The translations under genes were made by a program, and so were the position numbers. From contig JACRAF010000055.1 of the NCBI GenBank assembly GCA_016213505.1, positions 1-53,918 on the forward strand: 53,918 bases of DNA, in the 5' to 3' direction. Under the pieces are notes generated by a model that saw only the letters and a program-made list of their open reading frames with translations, did not search any database and was not told the origin of the DNA. This DNA comes from Devosia nanyangense. Lineage in GTDB: Bacteria; Pseudomonadota; Alphaproteobacteria; Rhizobiales; Devosiaceae. This document shows, piece by piece, positions 46,281 through 53,918 of this stretch. Within the stretch, counting starts at the first letter, position 1. Each line of letters opens with the position of its first letter.

Positions 46281-46586
46281 TTACCAGCTCGACTTGACCA
46301 TGCCGGGCACCTGCCCGAAATTGCCAAGCTGGCGCAGCGCGATGCGGCTCAGCTTCAGCTTGCGGTAGTAGCCGCGGGGACGGCCCGAGACCTCGCAACG
46401 GTTGCGCACGCGGCCCGGCGAGGAATTGCGCGGCAGCTCGGCGAGCTTGAGCTGCGCACCAAAACGCTCTTCCATCGAGACCTTGGGGTCCTTGGACAGC
46501 GCCTTCAGTTTGGCGCGCTTGGCCGAATACTGCTTCGCGAGCTTCTTGCGCAGGTTGTTTTTCTCGATTGAGCTGGTCTTTGCCAT
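46281..46586 (-). CDS. rpsN: 30S ribosomal protein S14 (zinc-free form)
   Basis: S14 lies in the head of the 30S subunit. At 101 residues, with a single Cys and no CxxC pairs, it is the long zinc-independent form. [41 protein letters not shown] is the diagnostic C-terminal half. Spacing: 21 bp after rplE, 13 bp before rpsH. Confidence 0.97.
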   Translation of the reverse strand: MAKTSSIEKNNLRKKLAKQYSAKRAKLKALSKDPKVSMEERFGAQLKLAELPRNSSPGRVRNRCEVSGRPRGYYRKLKLSRIALRQLGNFGQVPGMVKSSW

Positions 46587-46607
46587 ATCTCGTCCTCTGC
46601 CCTTCGC

Positions 46608-47165
46608 TTACTGCCGGAAGGGAAAATTGAATGCCTTGAGCAAGGCCCGCGCTTCGTCGTCGTTCTTGGCCGTCGTGCAGACCACGATGTCCATGCCCCA
46701 GACCTGATCGATCTCGTCGAAGGCGATTTCCGGGAAAATGATGTGTTCCTTGATGCCGAGGGCGTAGTTGCCATTGCCATCGAACGAATTCGGGTTGAGC
46801 CCGCGGAAGTCGCGGACGCGTGGCAGCGCCACGTTCACCAGGCGGTCGAGGAACTCGTACATGCGCTGCTTGCGCAGCGTGACCTTGACGCCGAGCGGCA
46901 TGTTCTCGCGGACCTTGAAGCCGGCGATGGATTTGCGCGCATGGGTGATGACGGGCTTCTGGCCGGCGATCTTTTCGAGATCGGCCGCCGCGGCCTTCAC
47001 CTTCTTGGTGTCGTTCACGGCCTCGCCGACGCCCATGTTGAGGACGATCTTGTCCAGCTTGGGCAGCTGCATGACGTTCTTGTAGCCGAACTGCTTGAGC
47101 AGCTCCGGCCTGATCGTGGTCTCGTACTGCGTGCGAAGACGCGGGATGTAAGCGGTCTCAGCCAT
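46608..47165 (-). CDS. rplE: 50S ribosomal protein L5
   Basis: L5 binds 5S rRNA and touches S13 in the inter-subunit bridge. The 185-residue product includes [52 protein letters not shown] and the end [37 protein letters not shown]. Its start overlaps the last 8 bp of rplX, so the two are probably coupled. Confidence 0.98.
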   Translation of the reverse strand: MAETAYIPRLRTQYETTIRPELLKQFGYKNVMQLPKLDKIVLNMGVGEAVNDTKKVKAAAADLEKIAGQKPVITHARKSIAGFKVRENMPLGVKVTLRKQRMYEFLDRLVNVALPRVRDFRGLNPNSFDGNGNYALGIKEHIIFPEIAFDEIDQVWGMDIVVCTTAKNDDEARALLKAFNFPFRQ

Positions 47166-47472
47166 CGATCAGATCTCCCGTCGTCCTGGCGACGCGCACT
47201 TTTTTGCCGTCGTCCTGGGTCTTGAAACCAACGCGGGTCGGCTTGCCGGCCGCGTCCACCAGAGCCAGGTTGCTCAGATGGATCGAGGCTTCCTTGGTGT
47301 AGATGCCGGCGTCCTGCGCGGCAGTTTGCTTGGTGTGCCGGCGAACCAGGTTCAGCCCCTGCACCAGAGCGCGCGTCTCGGTCGGCATCACCTGCAGCAC
47401 GCTGCCGGTCTTGCCCTTGTCCTTGCCAGTGAGGACGACGACCTTGTCGCCTTTCCTGATCTTGGCGGCCAT
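47158..47472 (-). CDS. rplX: 50S ribosomal protein L24
   Basis: L24 starts assembly of the 50S subunit. The 104-residue product has a KOW motif at the start ([23 protein letters not shown]) and [35 protein letters not shown]. The ATG at 47472 shares one base with the rplN stop (TGATG). The longer open frame upstream overlaps rplN and is not used. The last 8 bp overlap rplE. Confidence 0.97.
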   Translation of the reverse strand: MAAKIRKGDKVVVLTGKDKGKTGSVLQVMPTETRALVQGLNLVRRHTKQTAAQDAGIYTKEASIHLSNLALVDAAGKPTRVGFKTQDDGKKVRVARTTGDLIDG

Positions 47473-47840
47473 CACAACACCTCCGGCGCGAGCGAAATGA
47501 TCTTCATGTGGTTCTTGCTGCGCAGCTCGCGCGGCACCGGCCCGAAGATGCGGGTGCCGATCGGCTCGGACTGATTGTTGATCAGCACGGCGGCGTTGCG
47601 GTCGAAACGGATGACCGAGCCATCGGCGCGGCGAACCGGGAACGCGGTACGCACGACGACGGCCTTCATCACCTGGCCCTTCTTGACGCGGCCGCGCGGG
47701 ATCGCGTCCTTCACCGACACGACGATGATGTCGCCCACCGAAGCGTACTTGCGGTGCGAACCGCCCAGCACCTTGATGCACATGACACGACGCGCGCCGG
47801 AATTGTCGGCGACGTCGAGATTTGACTGCATCTGGATCAT
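47472..47840 (-). CDS. rplN: 50S ribosomal protein L14
   Basis: L14 lies at the subunit interface and binds the silencing factor RsfS. The 122 residues start [50 protein letters not shown], one of the most conserved ribosomal segments, and end [19 protein letters not shown]. The 58-bp gap upstream to rpsQ shows nothing notable. Confidence 0.98.
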   Translation of the reverse strand: MIQMQSNLDVADNSGARRVMCIKVLGGSHRKYASVGDIIVVSVKDAIPRGRVKKGQVMKAVVVRTAFPVRRADGSVIRFDRNAAVLINNQSEPIGTRIFGPVPRELRSKNHMKIISLAPEVL

Positions 47841-47898
47841 GGCTTGATGCCTTCTCGTTCCATCTGCCTGCCCAAACGGGGCGGGCTAAAATCCTGTT

Positions 47899-48132
47899 TT
47901 AGGCGTGCTGAACCAGGGTCCAGCGCTTGTTCTTCGAAATCGGCGGGCACTCTTCGATCCATACCGAGTCGCCGACCTTGGCCGTATTGGCCTCGTCATG
48001 GGCGTGGTACTTCTTGGACCGCCGCACGGTCTTTTTCATCACCGGATGGGTGAAGGCGCGATCGACGCGCACCACCACGGTCTTTTCGTTCACGTCGGAG
48101 ACCACAGTCCCCTGCAACACGCGCTTGGGCAT
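47899..48132 (-). CDS. rpsQ: 30S ribosomal protein S17
   Basis: S17 is an OB-fold protein bound to the 5' domain of 16S rRNA. The 77 residues read [47 protein letters not shown] and end with [21 protein letters not shown], as expected. It lies 10 bp after rpmC. Confidence 0.97.
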   Translation of the reverse strand: MPKRVLQGTVVSDVNEKTVVVRVDRAFTHPVMKKTVRRSKKYHAHDEANTAKVGDSVWIEECPPISKNKRWTLVQHA

Positions 48133-48142
48133 CGGTTTCTCC

Positions 48143-48337
48143 TTACTTCGCTACGGCTTTTTGGCCGAGGATCGTCTTGATCCGCGCGATTTCGCGGCGG
48201 ACTTCCCTGACCCGGGCCGGCCTTTCCAACTGCTGGGTAGCGCGCTGGAACCGCAGGTTGAACTGCTCCTTCTTGAGACCGAGGAGCTGGTCTTTCAGTT
48301 CGTCGGGCGTCTTGGCCCTGAGATCGCTGTTCGCCAT
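48143..48337 (-). CDS. rpmC: 50S ribosomal protein L29
   Basis: L29 is a small two-helix protein beside the exit tunnel, where the signal recognition particle and trigger factor dock. The 64 residues read [52 protein letters not shown], typical of the family. Spacing: 11 bp after rplP, 10 bp before rpsQ. Confidence 0.97.
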   Translation of the reverse strand: MANSDLRAKTPDELKDQLLGLKKEQFNLRFQRATQQLERPARVREVRREIARIKTILGQKAVAK

Positions 48338-48348
48338 TGCTCTCGTCC

Positions 48349-48762
48349 TCAGTCCGGAATGCGGGTGACGACCCGCGTCATGATCGGGAGCTTCATCGCG
48401 CCGAGGCGAAGGGCTTCCTTGGCGACGTCCTCGGGGACGCCGTCGATTTCGAACAGGATGCGGCCCGGATGGACGCGCGCCGCCCAGAACTCGACCGAAC
48501 CCTTGCCCTTGCCCATGCGGACTTCGACCGGCTTCTTCGATACCGGCAGGTCGGGAAAGATACGGATCCAGACGCGGCCGGCGCGCTTCATCTCACGGGT
48601 GATCGCGCGGCGGGCCGCCTCGATCTGCCGCGCGGTGACGCGCTCGGGTTCCTGCGACTTCAGGCCGAACTGGCCGAAGGCAAGCTCGGTGCCGCCCTTG
48701 GCGACGCCGTGGATGCGGCCCTTATGGGCCTTCCGGAACTTGGTTTTCTTGGGTTGCAGCAT
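48349..48762 (-). CDS. rplP: 50S ribosomal protein L16
   Basis: L16 organises the A-site tRNA region of the 50S subunit. The 137-residue product begins [30 protein letters not shown] and includes the basic [34 protein letters not shown]. The Arg that is hydroxylated in E. coli (position 81) lies in this stretch. Spacing: 15 bp after rpsC. Confidence 0.97.
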   Translation of the reverse strand: MLQPKKTKFRKAHKGRIHGVAKGGTELAFGQFGLKSQEPERVTARQIEAARRAITREMKRAGRVWIRIFPDLPVSKKPVEVRMGKGKGSVEFWAARVHPGRILFEIDGVPEDVAKEALRLGAMKLPIMTRVVTRIPD

Positions 48763-48777
48763 TTATCCGATGCCTTC

Positions 48778-49521
48778 TCAGTTCGCCGGCGCGCGATCGC
48801 GGCGATCTTCGCGATCGCCACGTTCACGGCGCTGGCCGCCCTGACCACCCTCGCCGCCTTCCGTGGCGCGGCGCTCATGCGCCGACGGGTCGTGCTCGAG
48901 CACTTCGCCTTTGAAAATCCAGACCTTGACGCCGATGATCCCGTAGGTCGTCTCGGCCTCGGCAACGCCGTAGTCGATGTCGGCGCGCAGCGTATGGAGC
49001 GGCACGCGGCCCTCGCGGTACCACTCGGTGCGGGCGATATCGGCGCCGCCGAGACGGCCACCGACGTTGACGCGGATGCCGCCGGCGCCCATGCGGATCG
49101 CCGTTTGCACGGCGCGCTTCATCGCCCGGCGGAACGCCACGCGGCGCTCGAGCTGCTGGGCGATGCCCTGAGCGACGAGGGTCGCATCGGTCTCGGGCTT
49201 GCGCACCTCGACGATGTTGATGTGCACTTCGCTGTCGGTGAAGCTCTTCACCTTGGCGCGGATCTTGTCGATGTCGGCGCCCTTCTTGCCGATCACGATG
49301 CCCGGACGGGCAGTGTGGATCGACACGCGGCACTTGCGGTGCGGACGCTCGATGACAATCTTGCTGACCGCGGCCTGCTTGAGGTCTTCCATCAGCATTT
49401 CGCGGATCTTCAGGTCTTCCTGAAGCAGATTGCCGTACTCACCCTTGTTCGCGAACCAACGCGAATCCCAGGTGCGGTTGATGCCGAGGCGCAGACCGAT
49501 CGGGTTGATCTTCTGACCCAT
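48778..49521 (-). CDS. rpsC: 30S ribosomal protein S3
   Basis: S3 lines the mRNA entry and has helicase activity with S4 and S5. The 247-residue product has the KH domain (about 40-110, [20 protein letters not shown]) and the C-terminal domain with [41 protein letters not shown]. After residue 212 there is a low-complexity tail of Gly, Arg, Glu and Asp, longer than in E. coli S3. It shares one base with rplV. Confidence 0.97.
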   Translation of the reverse strand: MGQKINPIGLRLGINRTWDSRWFANKGEYGNLLQEDLKIREMLMEDLKQAAVSKIVIERPHRKCRVSIHTARPGIVIGKKGADIDKIRAKVKSFTDSEVHINIVEVRKPETDATLVAQGIAQQLERRVAFRRAMKRAVQTAIRMGAGGIRVNVGGRLGGADIARTEWYREGRVPLHTLRADIDYGVAEAETTYGIIGVKVWIFKGEVLEHDPSAHERRATEGGEGGQGGQRRERGDREDRRDRAPAN

Positions 49522-49901
49522 TATGCGGTCTCCTCAACTTGGCGCACGATGATCGTGAGATGCGAAAAGGGCTTCTCGACGCGTGCGGACTTGCCACGGC
49601 CACGGGCCATGAAGCGCTTCATCACCAGCGAGTCGCCGACATAGGCTTCGGCGACAACGAGGGCGTCCGGCTCGAGGCCGTGATTGTTTTCGGCGTTGGC
49701 GATGGCGCTCTCGAGCGTCTTTCGCACCGGGCCGGCGATCCGCTTGGTGGAAAAGCTCAGCTCGGCCAGCGCCTTCTCGACCTTCTTGCCGCGGATCATG
49801 GCGGCGACGAGGTTGAGCTTCTGCCCGCTGGTGCGCAGCATGCGAAGGACGGCTTTCGCCTCGTTGTCCTTGAGCGCGCGCTTGGTTTTCGGCTTGCCCA
49901 T
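49521..49901 (-). CDS. rplV: 50S ribosomal protein L22
   Basis: L22 lines the exit tunnel; its loop is a site of macrolide resistance changes. The 126-residue product has [34 protein letters not shown], the [26 protein letters not shown] stretch and the basic loop [26 protein letters not shown]. It starts 1 base after the rpsS stop. Confidence 0.97.
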   Translation of the reverse strand: MGKPKTKRALKDNEAKAVLRMLRTSGQKLNLVAAMIRGKKVEKALAELSFSTKRIAGPVRKTLESAIANAENNHGLEPDALVVAEAYVGDSLVMKRFMARGRGKSARVEKPFSHLTIIVRQVEETA

Positions 49902-49902
49902 C

Positions 49903-50181
49903 TTACTTCCTCTTGGCCTTCTTGTCGGCCGAATGCCCGTAGTAGGTGCGGGTCGGTGCGAACTCGCCGAACTTGTGGCCGATCATCTCCTCGGAGACGA
50001 CAACCGGGATGTGCTTGTGGCCGTTGTGGACACCGAACGTCAGGCCGACGAACTGCGGCATGATGGTCGAGCGGCGGCTCCACATCTTGATCACTTCGCT
50101 GCGGCCGCTGGCGCGTGACTTGTCGGCCTTCTTGAGCAGGTAACCGTCGACGAACGGGCCCTTCCAGAGTGAACGAGTCAT
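49903..50181 (-). CDS. rpsS: 30S ribosomal protein S19
   Basis: S19 lies in the head of the 30S subunit next to S13. The 92-residue form begins [20 protein letters not shown], with [30 protein letters not shown] and the end [25 protein letters not shown]. Only 3 bp separate it from rplB and 1 bp from rplV. Confidence 0.98.
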   Translation of the reverse strand: MTRSLWKGPFVDGYLLKKADKSRASGRSEVIKMWSRRSTIMPQFVGLTFGVHNGHKHIPVVVSEEMIGHKFGEFAPTRTYYGHSADKKAKRK

Positions 50182-50184
50182 GGC

Positions 50185-51024
50185 TTACCGGCCCTTCTTC
50201 AGATGGCGACTGCGGACGATGAACTTGTCCGTCGCCTTGTTTTTGCGCGTCTTGTTGCCCTTGGTGCCCTTGCCCCAGGGGGTGACCGGGTGACGGCCAC
50301 CGGAGGTCTTGCCCTCGCCGCCGCCATGCGGATGGTCGACCGGGTTCATGGCGACGCCGCGGGTCACCGGCTTCTTGCCGAGCCAGCGATTGCGGCCGGC
50401 CTTGCCGATCGAGGTGTTGGCGTGGTCCTGGTTGGAGACCGCGCCGACGGTCGCAAGGCAGGTGCCATGGACGCGGCGCTGCTCGCCCGAGTTGAGGCGA
50501 AGGATCGCCCAGCCCTGGTCGCGGCCGACATACTGCGCATAGGCGCCGGCTGAACGCGCGATCTGACCACCCTTGCGGGGCTTCATTTCGACATTGTGGA
50601 CGATGGTGCCGACCGGCATGCGCTCGAGCGGCATGGCATTGCCCGGCTTCACGTCGACGGTCTGCATCGAGGAGACCACCTTGTCGCCGGCGCCAAGACG
50701 CTGCGGCGCGACGATGTAGGCCTGCTCGCCGTCATCGTAGTTGACCAGCGCGATCCAGGCGGTGCGGTTGGGATCGTATTCCAGCCGCTCGATGGTGCCG
50801 ACCATGTCGAACTTGACGCGCTTGAAGTCGACCATGCGGTACGACCGCTTGTGGCCGCCGCCGCGATGGTACGCGGTGGTACGGCCGCGATTGTTGCGCC
50901 CGCCCTTCTTGTTCAGACCCTCGGTCAGCATCTTGACCGGCGCGCCCTTCCACAGCTCCGACCGATCGGTCGTGATGAGCTGGCGGCGCCCCGGAGAGGT
51001 TGGATTGTAAGTAATCAGACCCAT
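50185..51024 (-). CDS. rplB: 50S ribosomal protein L2
   Basis: L2 is needed for subunit joining and lies close to the peptidyl-transferase centre. The 279 residues include the N-terminal [44 protein letters not shown] and the C-terminal [29 protein letters not shown], which has the conserved His. Spacing: 14 bp after rplW. Confidence 0.98.
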   Translation of the reverse strand: MGLITYNPTSPGRRQLITTDRSELWKGAPVKMLTEGLNKKGGRNNRGRTTAYHRGGGHKRSYRMVDFKRVKFDMVGTIERLEYDPNRTAWIALVNYDDGEQAYIVAPQRLGAGDKVVSSMQTVDVKPGNAMPLERMPVGTIVHNVEMKPRKGGQIARSAGAYAQYVGRDQGWAILRLNSGEQRRVHGTCLATVGAVSNQDHANTSIGKAGRNRWLGKKPVTRGVAMNPVDHPHGGGEGKTSGGRHPVTPWGKGTKGNKTRKNKATDKFIVRSRHLKKGR

Positions 51025-51038
51025 GGTTCTCTCTCCCC

Positions 51039-51332
51039 TTAGACGCCGGTCGAAATGTCGATCGACTGACCGTCGACGAGGGTAACGATTGCCTTCTTGA
51101 CGTCATTCCGCACGCCCTTGACGTTGCGGAAGCGCTTCACCTTGCCCTTGCGGACGTGGGTGTTGACGGCCTTGACCTTGACCGAGAACAGGCCTTCGAC
51201 GGCCGCCTTGATCTGCGGCTTGGTCGCGTCGATCGCGACGTCGAACACCACCTGGCCGTGCTCGGAAGCGAGCGTCGACTTTTCGGTCACGACCGGCGAA
51301 CGGATGATGTCGTAGTTCGTGAACTTGCTCAT
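51039..51332 (-). CDS. rplW: 50S ribosomal protein L23
   Basis: L23 is the docking site at the exit tunnel for trigger factor and the signal recognition particle. The 97-residue product has [62 protein letters not shown], all typical. Its start overlaps the rplD stop (ATGA). Confidence 0.97.
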   Translation of the reverse strand: MSKFTNYDIIRSPVVTEKSTLASEHGQVVFDVAIDATKPQIKAAVEGLFSVKVKAVNTHVRKGKVKRFRNVKGVRNDVKKAIVTLVDGQSIDISTGV

Positions 51333-51949
51333 GCGAACCGCGCCTCCAGTGCTTCGACGGCGGCCTTGGTCAGCACCAGCCGGCTACGACGCAGAATGTC
51401 GACGACGTTGATGCCCTGGATGGGCAGCACGTCGATCTGCGGAATGTTGCGTGCCGCCAGAGCGAAGTTCTGGTCGAGCTCGGCGCCATCCACGATCAGC
51501 GCATTCGACCACTCGAGCTTGCCGAACGTGGTGCGCAGCGCGGCCGTCTTGGCCTCCTTGGTCAGGAGGTTGTCGACGATCGTGAGCTCGCCGGCCTGGG
51601 CCTTGGCGGACAGTGCATGCTTCAGAGCCAGCGCCCGGACCTTCTTGGGCAGATCGATGGCGTGGCTGCGCGGGGTCGGACCGAAGGCCCGGCCGCCGCC
51701 GCGGAACTGCGGGGCCTTGCGGTCGCCGTGGCGTGCGCCACCCGAACCCTTCTGATTGACGAACTTCTTGCCGGTGCGCACGCCTTCCGAACGATGCTTT
51801 ACATCGTGCGTGCCGGCCATCGCCTTGAGCTGCTGATAGCGGACCATGCGGTGCAGGATATCGGCGCGGGGCTCGAGGCCGAAAATCTCGTCCTTGAGGG
51901 TGACCGAACCGGCGTCCTTGCCGTCGAGGGAAGTGACCTGGATGTCCAT
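51329..51949 (-). CDS. rplD: 50S ribosomal protein L4
   Basis: L4 reaches into the exit tunnel; in E. coli it also represses the S10 operon through its leader. The 206-residue product has the long basic loop [53 protein letters not shown]. The end [22 protein letters not shown] is normal. It shares one base with rplC and 4 bp with rplW. Confidence 0.97.
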   Translation of the reverse strand: MDIQVTSLDGKDAGSVTLKDEIFGLEPRADILHRMVRYQQLKAMAGTHDVKHRSEGVRTGKKFVNQKGSGGARHGDRKAPQFRGGGRAFGPTPRSHAIDLPKKVRALALKHALSAKAQAGELTIVDNLLTKEAKTAALRTTFGKLEWSNALIVDGAELDQNFALAARNIPQIDVLPIQGINVVDILRRSRLVLTKAAVEALEARFA

Positions 51950-52650
51950 TACTTGCTCTCCCCCGCGGCGGCCGCAGCCGGCTTGAACGAGCCCGGAACG
52001 GCGACGCCCTTGGGCGCCGGCTTCTTGACGGCGTCCTTGATCTGGATCCAGCCGCCCTTGGCGCCCGGAACGGCGCCTTCGATCATGATCAGGCCGCGCT
52101 CGACGTCGGTGCGCACAACCCGCAGATTCTGCGTGGTGACGCGGCGGTCGCCCATGTGGCCGGCCATCTTCTTGCCCTTGAACACCTTGCCGGGGTCCTG
52201 GCGCTGGCCGGTCGAGCCGTGCGAACGGTGCGACACGGACACGCCGTGCGTGGCCCGCAGACCGCCGAAGTTCCAGCGCTTCATGGCGCCGGCAAAACCC
52301 TTGCCGATCGAGGTGCCGGTGACATCCACCAGCTGGCCCTCGGCGAAGTGATCGGCCTGCATCGTCGCGCCGACCTCGATGAGGTTGGCAGGATCGACGC
52401 GAAACTCTGTCAGCTGACGCTTCGGCTCAACCTTGGCGACGGCGAACTGGCCGCGGTCTGCCTTGGTGATGTTCTTCGTCTTGACGGTACCGGCGCCAAG
52501 CTGCAGCGCGGTGTAGCCGTCTTTTTCCGCCGTACGCTGGCCTACCACCTGGCAGTTCTGCAGCCCAAGCACGGTCACGGGGACGTGTGTACCGTCCTCC
52601 TTGAATATGCGGGTCATGCCCAGCTTCTGTGCGATCAAACCGGAACGCAT
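51949..52650 (-). CDS. rplC: 50S ribosomal protein L3
   Basis: L3 is an early assembly protein whose loop reaches the peptidyl-transferase centre. The 233-residue product starts [28 protein letters not shown]. The loop [37 protein letters not shown] contains the Gln that PrmB methylates in E. coli. The tail is Ala-rich and longer than the E. coli protein. It lies 84 bp after rpsJ. Confidence 0.97.
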   Translation of the reverse strand: MRSGLIAQKLGMTRIFKEDGTHVPVTVLGLQNCQVVGQRTAEKDGYTALQLGAGTVKTKNITKADRGQFAVAKVEPKRQLTEFRVDPANLIEVGATMQADHFAEGQLVDVTGTSIGKGFAGAMKRWNFGGLRATHGVSVSHRSHGSTGQRQDPGKVFKGKKMAGHMGDRRVTTQNLRVVRTDVERGLIMIEGAVPGAKGGWIQIKDAVKKPAPKGVAVPGSFKPAAAAAGESK

Positions 52651-52734
52651 CGATTGTTACCTTCTCTCTTTGGCGTCCGACCGGGTCATTGTCGAAAGAG
52701 GACCCTTGGGATGGTCGGCGCGAAAACCTCGTCT

Positions 52735-53043
52735 CTAGAGCTTGATCTCGACGTCCACGCCGGCGGCCAGATCGAGCTTCATCAGCGCGTCCACGGTCTG
52801 CGGCGTCGGATCGACGATGTCGAGCAGGCGCTTGTGAGTCCGAATCTCGAACTGCTCGCGGCTCTTCTTGTCGATGTGCGGCGAGCGGTTCACCGTAAAC
52901 TTCTCAATCCGCGTCGGCAGCGGGATCGGTCCGCGGACCTGCGCGCCCGTGCGCTTGGCGGTGTTGACGATCTCGCGCGTCGACGTATCGAGCACGCGGT
53001 GGTCAAACGCCTTGAGCCGGATGCGAATGTTTTGACCGTTCAT
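52735..53043 (-). CDS. rpsJ: 30S ribosomal protein S10
   Basis: S10 lies in the head of the 30S subunit and also acts in antitermination as NusE. The 102 residues read [76 protein letters not shown], fully typical. It opens the S10 part of the cluster, 64 bp after tuf. Confidence 0.98.
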   Translation of the reverse strand: MNGQNIRIRLKAFDHRVLDTSTREIVNTAKRTGAQVRGPIPLPTRIEKFTVNRSPHIDKKSREQFEIRTHKRLLDIVDPTPQTVDALMKLDLAAGVDVEIKL

Positions 53044-53066
53044 CTTGCTTTCCCAACCAAATTGAA

Positions 53067-53095
53067 GCGCGGCGCACCCATTGTGCGCGCCGCGC
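53067..53095 (-). terminator. Strong hairpin between tuf and rpsJ
   Basis: On the minus strand GCGCGGC-GC-GCAC pairs with GTGC-GCCGCGC (a 2-base bulge) around AATGG, and is followed by TTCAATTT. The T content after it is low, so it may be a partial terminator that lowers read-through from tuf into rpsJ or an RNA-stabilising 3' end. Confidence 0.5.
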
Positions 53096-53107
53096 GGAGG
53101 TCAAAAC

Positions 53108-53918
53108 CTATTTCAGGATCTTGGCGACGACGCCCGAACCGACGGTGCGGCCACCTTCACGGATAGCGAAGCGGAGCTTCTCTTCCATGGCGATCGGCAC
53201 GATCAGCTGAACGGAGATATTCACGTTGTCGCCCGGCATCACCATCTCGGTGCCTTCCGGCAGCGTGACCACACCGGTCACGTCCGTCGTGCGGAAATAG
53301 AACTGCGGACGGTAGTTGGCGAAGAACGGAGTATGACGGCCGCCCTCTTCCTTGGTGAGGATGTACGCCTCGGCCACGAAATCGGTATGCGGGGTCACCG
53401 AACCGGGCTTGCACAGCACCTGGCCGCGCTCGACCTGGGTGCGGTCGATACCGCGGATCAGCGCGCCGATGTTGTCGCCGGCCTGGCCCTGATCGAGGAG
53501 CTTCCTGAACATTTCGACGCCGGTGACGGTAGTCTTCTGCGTCGCCTTGATGCCGACGATCTCGACTTCCTCGCCCACCTTGACGATGCCGCGCTCGACG
53601 CGGCCGGTGACGACCGTGCCGCGACCCGAGATCGAGAACACGTCTTCGATCGGCAGCAGGAACGGTTGATCGATCGGACGGGCCGGCTGCGGGATGAACT
53701 TGTCGACCGCATCCATCAGCTCGAGGATCGCGTCGTGGCCGAGCTTCTTGTCGCCGTTGTTGAGCGCTTCGGTCGCCGACCCCTTGATGATCGGGATGGT
53801 GTCGCCCGGGAACTCGTAAGAGGTCAGCAGCTCGCGGACTTCGAGCTCGACGAGTTCAAGCAGTTCCGGATCGTCGACCATGTCGCACTTGTTGAGGAAG
53901 ACGACGAGCGCCGGGACG
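53108..53918 (-). CDS. tuf: Elongation factor Tu (partial, 5' end outside window)
   Basis: The last 269 residues of EF-Tu, the GTPase that brings aminoacyl-tRNA to the ribosome. The visible part starts in the G domain at [24 protein letters not shown] (NKxD guanine-specificity motif) and SALEAL-type [12 protein letters not shown], then domain 2 ([25 protein letters not shown]) and domain 3, ending [10 protein letters not shown]. The frame runs off the right edge of the window. It is the usual gene before rpsJ; alphaproteobacteria often carry a second copy. Confidence 0.98.
   Translation of the reverse strand, partial: VPALVVFLNKCDMVDDPELLELVELEVRELLTSYEFPGDTIPIIKGSATEALNNGDKKLGHDAILELMDAVDKFIPQPARPIDQPFLLPIEDVFSISGRGTVVTGRVERGIVKVGEEVEIVGIKATQKTTVTGVEMFRKLLDQGQAGDNIGALIRGIDRTQVERGQVLCKPGSVTPHTDFVAEAYILTKEEGGRHTPFFANYRPQFYFRTTDVTGVVTLPEGTEMVMPGDNVNISVQLIVPIAMEEKLRFAIREGGRTVGSGVVAKILK

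Noticed and set aside
39086..53918. Possible novel gene hidden inside the ribosomal cluster
   Set aside because: Every gap between genes is under 175 bp and no extra open frame has a start signal or family motif; the cluster has the usual alphaproteobacterial content.

Overview
The window is a GC-rich stretch of an alphaproteobacterial chromosome, most likely from the order Hyphomicrobiales (Rhizobiales), perhaps near Devosiaceae. The order comes from DivK-PleD, MipZ, DUF3572, DUF1489, a DinB with an N-terminal Cys motif, no rpsD in the alpha operon, and the linkage ruvX-pyrB-pyrC-plsY-dprA-topA-rnr-rpmG. The family-level guess is weak. No phage, insertion sequence, CRISPR array or rRNA was seen. 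Almost everything is core housekeeping.

Layout. 1-4.1 kb (minus): amidotransferase genes gatC and gatA with an acetyltransferase gene between them, a small unknown gene after gatA, and upstream a tight three-gene set (DUF4160, DUF2442-HTH, degenerate metallo-beta-lactamase-like protein) that looks like a toxin-antitoxin-type module. 4.1-14.4 kb (plus): ruvX, pyrB, a dihydroorotase-like pyrC that has lost its catalytic residues, plsY, dprA, topA, rnr, a DUF983 gene and rpmG. 14.4-16.6 kb: a non-coding stretch with two tandem stem-loops, then the cell-cycle signalling pair divK-pleD (minus). 16.6-20.6 kb (plus): overlapping DUF3572-dinB-RidA-GDPD-FemAB-like genes. 20.8-24.1 kb: msrB, two glycosyltransferases and a HIT protein. 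24.1-26.9 kb (minus): clpS-clpA. 27.2-29.2 kb: a SPOR-tailed D-Ala-D-Ala carboxypeptidase and a small unknown. 29.2-34.1 kb (minus): a seven-helix diguanylate cyclase, mipZ, DUF1489, a glutathione transferase-like gene and mgtE, then tRNA-Leu(GAG) and a lone fliN-like gene. 34.7-38 kb: lipB, DUF4282, a frameshifted acetyltransferase and rimO. 38-39 kb: an SDR-family reductase.

39.1-53.9 kb (minus) is the S10-spc-alpha ribosomal supercluster, read from the right: tuf (partial), rpsJ, rplC, rplD, rplW, rplB, rpsS, rplV, rpsC, rplP, rpmC, rpsQ, rplN, rplX, rplE, rpsN, rpsH, rplF, rplR, rpsE, rpmD, rplO, secY, adk, rpsM, rpsK, rpoA, rplQ. It ends at a strong terminator. A good sigma-70-type promoter before rpsM suggests the last four genes also have their own transcript.

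Points most worth a second look: the DUF4160/DUF2442-HTH/MBL-like trio with a candidate operator, the non-catalytic dihydroorotase, the paired stem-loops after rpmG, the isolated fliN-like gene with a CtrA-box-like upstream site, and the broken zinc motif of DinB. No clear new multi-gene defence or metabolic system was found. Gene starts were adjusted by eye, and family assignments rest on recognised motifs, not on searches.
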